A stretch of 64,000 nucleotides of DNA. Source: Diphasiastrum complanatum. Its lineage: Eukaryota > Streptophyta > Lycopodiopsida > Lycopodiales > Lycopodiaceae. Position numbers and translations under genes: made by a program. Shown one piece after another: positions 54,628 through 64,000 of this stretch (the first letter of the stretch is position 1; each line of letters starts with the position of its first letter). The stretch spans positions 36,764,035 to 36,828,034 of the forward strand of contig CM055110.1 in NCBI GenBank assembly GCA_029204225.1. Reading direction: 5' to 3'. The notes under the pieces are model-generated. The model searched no databases. It was not told the origin of the DNA and saw only the letters and a program-made list of their open reading frames with translations.

Positions 54628-55390
54628 AAAAAATCCCAAGTACTCGGATGGAATTCAATTCTGTCTGATGGCTACTACCTGTTAGATCAGATCTACAATC
54701 CTCCAAAGTGTAGATAGACACTGTTGACCTACGTTATAATTTGTTTAAGCATTCGGCAAGGATGAACCAGTGTGTGGAATTAAGAATAAACAGTTGAACG
54801 TGTACAAACAACAATTAGACATCAAAGCATTCGATATCATTGAAGGTAAAAAAACAAACATGTGCATGATATCTACTATATTTTTAGTGATTTTTTCTTG
54901 AGCGTCGTGTGACATAACCACTTAGTGCATCGACGCAAGAGATACTATATCTCTCGCAAATTGTATTTGACAATCTCGCTTACTAGCGGACTCTTGGACA
55001 TCGGTTGGCAGTTTTGTGCCTAGCTTGCATTGGTGTTCAACCGATTCTCTCATCTTCAATCCGCTTATATGGATGGAGAGAGAAAGGGTTTAATCTAATC
55101 GCTGATTACAATAACAGCTGGTTAAGCACGTTCTAATGGCACTCAAATTGCCATCACCATTGTCCATGGAGGTGGTACTCTTCTTGGCACTTGGCTTGAT
55201 TTCCTTTGTACTTGGAGAGTGAAGTTTTGCCGTCTTTCGGTCTTCAGGTTTTTGTTCGCCTTCATATCTTGTTCGAGATTCGCCTTCGCCTTTGAGCTCA
55301 TTTGGTCTTCGATCATCTGACCTTCGTCTTCGTTTGACCTTCGTGTCTTCGTTCGTCCTTCAATTCAAATCGTTCTGTGGGTAGAAACAT
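54628..55390 (-). repeat. Probable 5' LTR of the copia element
   Basis: A minus-strand PBS-like TGGTATCAAAGC (54626-54615) adjoins an LTR end ...TTTTTTCAACA. On the plus strand the LTR runs from TGTTGAAAAAATCCC (54628) to about GGGTAGAAACA (55390, end uncertain). No matching 3' LTR was found. Internal tandem-like CTTCG/GTCTTCG motifs occur at 55240-55365. Confidence 0.6.
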
Positions 55391-55863
55391 TTAGTTTCTT
55401 GAGAACAAAGGTGAATCAATATTTAGATTGTGGTGCCTTACACAATAACATACATTTTCCAAGAACATGGATCTATATTATGGATGTAGCATCAACATCT
55501 TACCTCTATAAGTTCTTCTCTATAGTGCTTGAATAATACATCATGCATGGGATCCAATCGTGGATAATCCACACAGCCACTTAATCTAGTAAATCGGAGA
55601 AATTAAACACATAGTCGTTAGAGAAAATCTCAGCACAAAAGGGGCCTTTCAAAAAGATACTTTTGATTTTTTTTTTTCTCAAAAGTCTCTTCCACATGGA
55701 CCAATCAAAACACTCAAATTTGAAATCTACGTAACATAGCTCCTTCAAATTGATTTTCTTTTCTTTTTAAAAGAATCGTAATTTTGCGTCGGGAGCAACC
55801 CGTAAATAAGCCATTTTATCTGTAGTATAGTATGTAGGTCAGTCAAAAAACAATGTGAATATT
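55391..55863. other. Non-coding stretch
   Basis: No supported gene. Confidence 0.5.
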
Positions 55864-56245
55864 GAATGACACCTCAGATTGAGACAATTACGATGCCATT
55901 AGAAAGTCCTCGATGAGAGTCAACGACACCCAACATGACCTAGTTCCAAGCTAAGGTGAAGAAGTTATGACTGGTCAAAGTTATGGTCGGTCAAACTTGG
56001 TAAACCTGATATCTCTTTGGACGAAGTTGATCAGTTTGACTCGGTCAGGCATAGTTTGACTTGGTTAAACAAATGGTCAACTACGCCCGAAAGAGATCAG
56101 GTTGACCAAGTGTTGACCAATAGTAACTTTGACTGGCCATAACTTCTTCACTGTAGCTCGAAACGGGGTCATCTTAATGTCATTGGAAAGTCTCATTGAG
56201 GGCTTTCTAATGGCACCACAATCATCTCAATCTGGGTTGTCGTTC
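55864..56245. mobile_element. Long foldback (imperfect inverted repeat, about 380 bp)
   Basis: Left arm from GAATGACACCTCAGATTGAG (55864) and right arm ending CTCAATCTGGGTTGTCGTTC (56245) are imperfect reverse complements over about 165 bp each, sharing GCCATTAGAAAG, GTGAAGAAGTTATG and GGT(A/C)AACCTGAT. The spacer is about 40-50 bp. It is rich in GGTCAA/TTGACC words. No coding. Foldback/MITE-like. Confidence 0.8.
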
Positions 56246-56719
56246 AAAAGTTATGAGTTTTTCCAGCCACAAACTATACTATGCACATAATAGCTAAACC
56301 ATTGAAGACTATGTGTGGGTCGGATTGCAGGCAGAAAAAGATTTCATTTTTGTATTTTACTTTGCCAAAATATGTCATCCTATGTGGCAATCCTTATAGG
56401 GCCTTTCCAAGGCCAAATTTTCTCTAATGGTGAGGATGTTTCATGTGTGTCTAATACAACCCTGGCTTTCCCTTTAAAAAAGTGTCGACTATTTTGGACC
56501 CTAGTTTTGCATGTGGAATATCCACTTGTGAAACTTTCACACAATGGTTTATGTCCATTGAAAGTGTGCAATTCAATGGGATAAGACATGGATCTTCCAT
56601 GTGGATGATTAGTGCCCTCATTTTTCTCCAAAAAACATTACTAGAGTCTGTATTTGTAATGTGCCACACATGGAAGTTCCAAGTCAATTTTTGGCTTTCA
56701 ACAAGCCCACTTTCTTTAT
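56246..56719. other. Non-coding stretch with unassigned frames
   Basis: Overlapping frames on both strands at 56315-56742. None shows a known domain. Confidence 0.4.
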
Positions 56720-57702
56720 GGGTTTTGACAATCTGCAAGTAAATTCTTTGCGAGTTTTGCGAGTTTTATTTACAAATGATTTCTAAAATTTCATGGCACA
56801 TGGTATGCTATCAGATATATAGGTTTTATATATACTCATTTTATATTAGATAAAAACTAACTTTGATTATACCAATGGATTCTACATAAAAAATGGAGCA
56901 ATTTTGCTATTTGGACCATCTCAATCCGAGCAATAATAAGAAAGTTATGACAGTTCAACGTTTTTTGACTAGAAAACATTTTTCCCTTGGAACCTAAAAG
57001 GGGTAGCACACCGGCGTGCTATCAAGTTAAATACTAAAAGCTTAAATTGGTAGGACGCCGGCGTGCTACCCCTTTCAAGCTCCAAAAAAAAAAATCAATC
57101 TAAAAAACTTTGAAGGGCAATAACTTTCTTAATATTGCTTGGATTGAGATAGTCCAAAAAGCAAAAGTGCTCCATTTTGTATGTAAAATCCATTGGTATA
57201 ATCAAATTTGATATAAAAAAATTTGAAAAAAATTTAATTATTTCATCATCTTGAACATAAGCTTAATAGTAAAGTTATAGCCTCCATCTAGAACATACAA
57301 TAACAATGCTATTTTTTTACCAACGTTGATTTTATGATACCTAGGCCACATACCATCATATCTTTTAATGTATGGTCATACATCAATTCTTGTAGTAGAC
57401 AAAAATGTTTTAGCTTGATAAATGTAAAATTAAAGTGATTAAGTTTTTTGCGTTCTCAATGATATAGCATACTATGTGCAATTTGTAGACAACATGATTT
57501 GAAGACATATCTTTTAGCTAGTAAGAAAATAAACAACGTGATAATGAAGTACACAAATAGATTTTACCCCCAAAAGTGAAGTACAATAAATTTTAAAAAC
57601 CTAAAAACAATGTACCATGCCATGTGCTATCAATTTGACGTAATTTAAAAACACTAAACTCGCAAAACTCGCAGATTTTTTACTCGCACAATGCCAAACC
57701 CC
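56720..57702. mobile_element. Non-autonomous Mutator-like element (983 bp)
   Basis: Flanked by the 9-bp direct repeat TTTCTTTAT (56711-56719 and 57703-57711), the duplication length typical of Mutator-like elements. Ends are inverted over about 48 bp with mismatches: left GGGTTTTGACAATCTGCAAG, right (reverse complement) GGGGTTTGGCATTGTGCGAG, both followed by GCGAGTTTTGCGAGTTT. There is no transposase; the inside is mostly a long foldback. Confidence 0.85.
56862..57206. repeat. Foldback inside the Mutator-like element
   Basis: Arms 56862-57030 and 57042-57206 pair over about 165 bp: outer TTTGATTATACCAATGGATT, middle CTCAATCC(G/A)AGCAATA, and inner GGGGTAGCAC(A/G)CCGGCGT. The centre (57031-57041) is only about 11 nt. 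Gaps and mismatches are present. Confidence 0.88.
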
Positions 57703-58739
57703 TTTCTTTATGTAACAAGCTTGAACAAATGTGAGACAAGACTTTATTTCTTTTTTTGTGAGAAGAACGAGAATTTACAACAAAGCATGGATATCCTGCA
57801 AGTGGATAATGCACACTTGCTGAAATCCCATAATCCAATGAAAGGTAGGAAAAGAACATATCCAACTCAAAACTTCCACTTTATCCCTCATAGTAGCCAA
57901 CTTGGATACGAGCTACTATTGTGTCAACTTTTGTGCAAGCTCAAATCTCAAGTATTCATGATTAGGGATTTCTTGAAGCCTTGCAACTCCAAGTTTGGCT
58001 CAACCTTCATGTGGATGTATGGTGTGCATATATTGTGCATAAAATAATCGTAGTGGATTGCTCCATATGAAACAACAACAAATTCCTACTTCTTCAAAAA
58101 CTATATTCATATCACCTATGATTAGTCAAACAACATTTGTTAGCACTAATCATTTTCTCACACATTACATACTTAAAATACAATAAATGTAGATGTGACA
58201 TAATATCGAGCTTGAGTTTGTGGGACACAAAATTTTGCCTATTATGCATTGGTAGGATGGCTCAATCCCCATCAATGATTCATACCCTATAAAAATTGCA
58301 TTTTTAAAATTTACCTTTTGGGGTAGTTAGTCAATGCTCTTCCAATCATTGTCATGGTAATTTTTTATGATCATTCAAAGTGTTGATTTGGTTCTTGGTT
58401 TCTTTTGGACTTGTTAATATCAATCATTAACCATAAGATTCATGGGTTTACATATTTGTGATCCTTTTCATCTAATTATTATCACCTATGGTAAGAGTTT
58501 GTTTCCAACTTTGAAATTTTAGTGGTATCACTCCACTGCATGATCTCTAGACAAATGCCAATTTTTGCACTTTGTATCAATGGTAGTAATTATCTAATCA
58601 AACATCTTGCAAGTAAGTCATCTATACAATCTTTGATACATAGAATACACTAGTTGAATAGATGGTTAAGCTTGCATATTATATGCCAGTTGTAAGGCTT
58701 GAATTGTGAAAAATGTACGATATAATATTTTTAGGCATT
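57703..58739. other. Non-coding stretch
   Basis: A plus-strand frame at 57691-58047 has no known domain. No other structure. Confidence 0.4.
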
Positions 58740-59211
58740 TAAATTCACTACGATCATCAAACACAAAGCTTTCAATGCAATTTAAAATATTGTGGGACAA
58801 CAAATCAATTTGATAGCATTCAATTAAGCATGTAGATCACCAAAATCAAACATAAATAGATGCTCCAACTCGGCTTTGGAAAACAATGTGTCTCAAAATC
58901 TCAAAATTGCATCTCAATAAGTACAAATGATCCTCATGAAAGTAATGATAGATCAGCTCAAATCTAAGACCTAACCCTACTATCTAGGCCCCTATTCTAA
59001 GAACCATTTCGATGTGGTGGTTGGATTAAGTGAACCATGTGCATAGTCACCAAATTCCATCAAATTAAGCCTATAAATTAAGACATTGATTTTGGAGCTC
59101 AACTTGGCCACCTCGTAATTATAATCACTTACAGTGAATCCAAGTGAACAAAAAAAAAGTATTGAGCTGAGAATGCCATGATCTAGGGGCTTGTTGTAAG
59201 TCATAAATTTT
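58740..59211 (-). repeat. Copia LTR-plus-leader copy (3' side)
   Basis: Matches 61949-62295 along most of its length (TGATAGCATTCAAT(T/C)AAGCATG, CATGAAAGTAATGATAGA, GGATTAAGTGAACCATGTGCA, AAATTAAGCCTATAAATTA). It includes leader sequence as well as LTR, so it is the start of a second element copy, not just a 3' LTR. Confidence 0.75.
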
Positions 59212-61781
59212 TTATTTTAGCAAACAAACCTTACCCTCTTCTCCATGCTTGATGAAGCCCTCGAGTTGCTCCATGATAATCTCCTCCTCAAGGTAATCAT
59301 ACAAAGAGGCATTAGATTGACAAAGCATCCAATTGAAATGTGAAGATAAAGGAAATCCTTATTGTGGTCATTTTTGCCACGGGTGCAAAAGTCTCTTCAT
59401 AATCGAAACCTTTGATTTGACCATATCCTTTTGCACATACCTGAGCCTTGAACTTATTGATTGATCCATCTTGGTTATGTTGGTTGGTTCATCAAAAGAA
59501 GTAAAGAGTGCATGAGGGAAAATACCAACTTCAATTTGCCCTCCTCTTTCATTATAGGTAAGCCTCAAAGGCTCTGATTTGCTTCTTGAATACCTCCTTG
59601 GAGACATGAGATCTTGAGTTTCCTCCTCTTCAAGCCTCGACCCATCTCCATCAATAGCTTGATTGTGATGTGATTTGAAGATGCTCCATCAAGTTGACTA
59701 GAACATACCATCAAGCTTGAAAAAAATTTCTTCATGAAAGATTACATCTCTACTAATCACAATTTTCTAGATAGATAGTATATACACTCTATAAGCTTTA
59801 CTTGATGAGCAATATCCAACAGATATCCCTTTAATAGAATTAGGATCTTCCTTGTTCCTGACATCCAAGGGGACATGCACAAAGCAAAAGGATCCAAAGA
59901 TCCTCAAGTGACTTAGGTTTTTCTTTGAAAAGCAATTCAAATGGTGTTTTAATGGCATTAGAAGGAAATCTATTACATAAGTAGTTGGCACAAGAAATTG
60001 CTTTATCCCAAAATGATTCGAAAGCAGCATCCAACCTCAAGGCTTTTGTACTCACAAAGGGTATAGTTCTTCCTCTCGGCCACCCCATTTGTTAAGGTGT
60101 ATAGGGGCATGAATACTCCGTGATGCCATTTGGATCACAAGGCTCTTTGAAGCTTTTGGAGATGTATTCTCTACCTCCATCCAACTTTAGCACTGTGATG
60201 TTAGTGCCAAATCGCTTCTCAACAAGAGCTTTAAACTTCAGAGAAGTTTCAAACACCATAGCTTTTAAAGACAAGCTAGATCTAACTAAATCTACTATGA
60301 TCATCCATAAAATAGACAAACATAGTGGCTTCTCCATTACTCTTGCTACTTGAAAAGTGGACATCCGAGTGATTAAGTTACAAAACATGAGATGTTTTAG
60401 TAAGATTTCTTGAGAAAGGCACCTTTCTCCTCCTTCCTTGCACATTGATTCCATGTATTTGTAGTTGGGATGGCCCAACAACCTCTTGTAGCGCAATTCA
60501 ACTTGAAAACCTCTCCCTCAGCCATCAAACAAGCGTTATTCTCCACATAAGCATCTTCCCAAATCTTGCCCCTCTTGCAATAACCTCTCCACTCATCTTG
60601 ATTAAGCAAGAACCAACATCAAAATCAACTTGAAAGCCATTGCCCAAAATTGTCCAACACTTAATAAGTTTTTTGTGATGTTAGGTACATAAAGAACATC
60701 ATCAAGCTTTAAAATCTCAGAAAATCCAAAAACCATGGACACAACTTATTCTCTCTAATTCGCATTCATGGTAATCAACAATCTAAATGAACTTTTTTGA
60801 ACTATCATAGGAAGAGAGATGAGGACAATGTCCTCTATGACTTGTCATGTGAGAGCTAGCCCCACTATCAATCTACCAAGGACTTTCTTCCTTGAAGCTA
60901 AAACATGAAAAGAAGGACATCATGAGTAATTCTTCGTGATTGCTCTCTTCACCTTCAATTGAAATATTGGCTTGCTTTCCGATGCATTTTTCTTCTTATA
61001 GCACTTGCATGAAAAGTGCCCCTTCTTACCACAAAAAAAAGCCCTTTAACTTGGATTTGTCCTTTTTTTTGGAAGATGATAAAGGTGATGGTTGATCAGC
61101 ACTCTCATCCTTAAGCAGCTCAGCCTTTTCCTTAAATGATCCTTTGCCTTTGCCCTTTCCGTGGATAAAAAGAGCCTTGTCATTCCCTCCATTTTCGAGA
61201 GAGAGTGGTCCAAATCTAAACAACACATTAGCTTGCCTACTCTCCTCGGCCACAAACACTTCTTGTAGGCTTTCCATTGAAAGAAGATTTTCTTGAATTG
61301 CATAGGATTGAATAAAATTGGAATGATCTTCATTAACTACATTTAAGCCTACTTGAACTAGCTCTCTTAGGTTGATTGGCTCTTCAACACATGTTAGTCT
61401 TTCACTCTAAGCACATAGCTTTGAACATTTTTCCTTTTGTTTTGGTAGATTTGGAAATTTTTGTTTCTCAAGGTGAGCAATCTTGAGATATTTTTTGACT
61501 CGTAGATAGCCTTCAATTTACCCCAAGCATCTATGGGAGAAACACATGCTCCTATCTCCCTAAGAATTTCATTGGACACATTCAATTCTATGCAATGAAG
61601 TGTCATTCTAAAAAGTTTCTTGAAGCTCGCATTATCTTAAAGGGTTTGAGACTCATCAATCTCCATCACCATATCTTTGAAATATGAAATTACTAGAATT
61701 TTCCCTTCTAACTTTCCAAATAGAATAGTTAAAAAAGTCAATTTCACTTGCTTCTTGAAGAAAATATCCAATTGATGCCAT
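59212..61781 (-). pseudogene. Ty1/copia gag, integrase and RT start, truncated
   Basis: Minus strand: gag from ATG at 61781 (Met-Ala-Ser-Ile-Gly-Tyr-Phe) with the Ala-Trp-Gly-Lys-Leu-Lys-Ala-Ile-Tyr-Glu-Ser-Lys block at 61600-61394; a Lys/Ser-rich gag end and a zinc-knuckle remnant (Gly-Lys-Lys-Gly-His-Phe-Ser-Cys) near 61020; pre-integrase Cys/His (Leu-Leu-Gly-His-Pro-Asn) 60496; integrase (Leu-Asp-Gly-Gly-Arg-Glu-Tyr; Tyr-Leu-Cys-Asn-Arg) to 59767; then RT start ([18 protein letters not shown]) at about 59430-59365 and Tyr-Leu-Glu-Glu-Glu-Ile ... Gly-Phe-Ile-Lys at 59290-59212. The RT catalytic core and RNase H are lost; many frameshifts. Confidence 0.85.
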
Positions 61782-61948
61782 TATAACGCAAGGATCGTAC
61801 ACAAAGACACGTGTGAGTAATGATCAAAAGTAATGGTGTTGTCCCCTACAACCTAATATTGACATAGACTCGAAATTAGCAAGATAAACTAGTCTCGGAT
61901 TCTGGCTAAAACCACATTTAGATCATTTGGCAATTGCTCGCAACTTGA

Positions 61949-62295
61949 CATACTTGTGGGACAGCAAATCAATTTGATAGCATTCAATCAAGCATGTAGA
62001 TCATCACATAGATAGGTGGTCCAACTCGGCCTTGGAAAACAGTGTCTCAATCTCAAGATTACATCTTGACAAGTGAAAGTACAAATGATTCTCATGAAAG
62101 TAATGATAGACCTGCTCTGATACGAGTCCTAGAGTTATCCATCATTAAGTATAGACCTAACTCTACTATCTAAGTCCCTAGTTTAGATATCATATCCATT
62201 TGATAGTTGGATTAAGTGAACCATGTGCACAATCACCAAATTTCCTCAAATTAAGCCTATAAATTAGGACATTAAAGTTGAGGCTCAACTTGACA
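61949..62295 (-). repeat. Copia 5' leader, PBS and short LTR
   Basis: A PBS-like minus-strand sequence CGTATCAGAGCAGG (62126-62113; one base off TGGTATCAGAGC) separates leader (61949-62112) from an LTR of about 170 bp that starts TGTCAAGTTGAG at 62295. It matches 58740-59211. Confidence 0.6.
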
Positions 62296-63234
62296 GAGAG
62301 ATGGGACACGTGGTCAACCACAATAGATGCCATGTGGCATGCTCCAAACTAGCTATAGTTATTGACACTTTTTACATGAACTAGTTGCCAAAAGGGGGAC
62401 AGGGATTATCCAAGAACACCCTCGTGACAACTGTCCTGATCCTTGGTTTGCGGCTTGGGCTGGACTTCTCGAGCTATAAACATAGCAATTTTATCTTCGT
62501 TGCCCTTATGAAAGCCTCTCAAAAGTCTCTAGCTCTTCATTGGCATACAATAATTTGAATTGAAAACCATAACCTCTTCAGGTATAAGGACAACACACAA
62601 TCGGTTGGGAGTTTACAACACCAAAATGCCTTGTCATCTCCCTAATCCTTCAGTTGTATAAACAAAACACCCAATCCTCGAGCATATTCCTCGTCTAATA
62701 GCCTCAAGTGACACTATTACTTGGTGCCTATCCAAGATGAAAGGCTAAGTAGTAGGTTAACAAAAATCACTTACTATCTAGCTATTTTTAAGTTGTAAAG
62801 ATCATCAAATGTTTCAAGATTTCCTAACAGTTTTGCTACAAATACCCTTTCGTCTTGTGGGGAGTACTGATTTGTTGGCTTGTTAAAAACTTCCTCTACC
62901 AATGGTCGACTATTTTAATCCTCCATCTTTTACTTTGACAGTTTCAGGTACTATTGTAGAAGTGAGGAAGCATATATTAGGACAACATGGATAAGGAATG
63001 GATCTGAGGAAGCCACATGGAAGACATTCAAAATAGGAGATATTTCTACAGAGACATTATTTCTAGAAAGCTGATGGGAAAACATATTGCATGAAAGGAG
63101 GCCTAAACTCGATAAATAGCACCAATGCTACAAATGAAGGAGTCTCTTTGGCTGATGTGCAAGCTTGACATCAATAGCTACTCGGAAAATCCACAAGCCA
63201 ATGTTCTCCGTCGCACATGTTCGTACTACAGAAC
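62296..63234. other. Non-coding stretch
   Basis: No supported gene on either strand. Confidence 0.45.
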
Positions 63235-63803
63235 TTACAGATGAACAAACAAAAATATGCAGATAGTTGTCCATACTACTGGTTGGCATAACATCAAGGG
63301 AGCTCGGTTTTGAATAATTTCTTCTTGAGATGGTTCAAAGTTGACCAAAGATTCCCCCAAGGAGATAGAAATAGAAAGCTTAGAACACGGCACTCTCTTC
63401 CTATTTAGATGAACATGAAACTTAATATATCCTTCTGTTATTGTTTCTTGAATTTTTGGATCAACAGTGATGTGTTCGAGTGACACTCCAATCTCCTTTC
63501 TTACAACAGAATATGCTAGCAGCTGAAACATCACAAATTGAAATGTATTTAAGTAACAAACTTAAGCCATGAGCTCGATGGCTCTTTGTATGACACACCA
63601 ATCTCCTTTCTTACAACAGAATTTGCTAGTAACTGGAAAATCTCAGATTGCAAGGAATTCACACAATGAAGTTTGCCAACAGTTCTGTGCCCCTTCGGAT
63701 ACGTCACAGCAAAAAACAAATCATTCATGCAATACATTCCAACGATGACTCCTATGCCTCTCAAAATATCTTTTACTAAAAGCTTGTAACTCAAGCAATA
63801 CAC
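63235..63803 (-). other. Unidentified exon-like region with internal duplication
   Basis: Two minus-strand frames (63803-63549 and 63534-63235) share a duplicated block: Phe-Gln-Leu-Leu-Ala-(Asn/Tyr)-Ser-Val-Val-Arg-Lys-Glu-Ile-Gly-Val-Ser, encoded at about 63588-63650 and 63470-63530. The second copy follows a plausible acceptor (GATGTTTCAG), so these may be exons of an unrecognised host gene or pseudogene. It shows none of the motifs of the transposons above. Function unknown. Confidence 0.35.
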
Positions 63804-64000
63804 CCAGTTGATATGCCTACAAAAGGCATCTCAGAATGCATGGAGGAGGTGTAGGCAATGTTATCTCTAGGTTACCACTTTCAACAACTAAGGGAAAATG
63901 TGAACAGATCCCCTATCTTTGCTGTGGGATTGTTGAGTTCACAGAAAAGAACCCTACAAATGGTCTTTAGTCTCTTCAATTATGAGAATGCTTATAGGTC

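Overview
The window is nuclear DNA of a flowering plant. The evidence is a host gene encoding the plant F-box protein SKIP8, split by introns; plant-type Ty3/gypsy and Ty1/copia retrotransposons primed by initiator-tRNA-Met (TGGTATCAGAGC sites); hAT, Mutator-like and foldback DNA elements; and very long (CT)n/(AG)n microsatellites. The species cannot be told from the sequence. There is no bacterial, organellar or CRISPR content, and no tRNA or rRNA gene was seen.

Layout. 1-5890: AT-rich DNA with a perfect 60-bp inverted repeat (1105-1353), a 15-bp minisatellite, and a partial minus-strand gene for a C2H2 zinc-finger protein resembling the N-terminus of REXO4-type exonucleases (about 2004-2430). 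5892-30246: the SKIP8 gene on the minus strand, with three exons (29728-30246, 6447-6643, 5892-6147). They join in frame to 323 codons: membrane segment, F-box, then a SnoaL/NTF2-like domain. Intron 1 is about 23.1 kb and is packed with nested retroelement remains: a LINE fragment, a gag-only element with terminal repeats, several Ty3/gypsy pieces, a three-LTR copia complex (15038-19170), a collapsed chromovirus with an inverted LTR segment (21465-23448), and a gypsy copy with its own LTR and PBS (25203-29130) that carries a small DNA transposon in its leader.

30247-43800: SKIP8 5' flank, then a hAT-type transposon whose transposase frame (38902-41076) has two stop codons. A nearly complete 6.25-kb gypsy element (32100-38348, both LTRs, CTCTC target duplication) sits inside a CT microsatellite upstream of it. 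This gypsy lacks gag. Its leader holds five GTGCT...AGCAC stem-loops, and its coding breaks are mostly of the CpG-decay type.

43800-64000: gene-poor DNA with hairpin MITEs, a tandem copia LTR-PBS duplication (48016-48990), two degenerate minus-strand copia elements (about 52.8-55.4 kb and 59.2-62.3 kb), two long foldbacks (55864-56245 and one inside a Mutator-like element, 56720-57702, with a 9-bp target duplication), and an unidentified exon-like region with an internal duplication near 63.2-63.8 kb.

The only host gene that can be read fully is SKIP8. Almost all the rest is transposon, transposon decay, or simple repeats.
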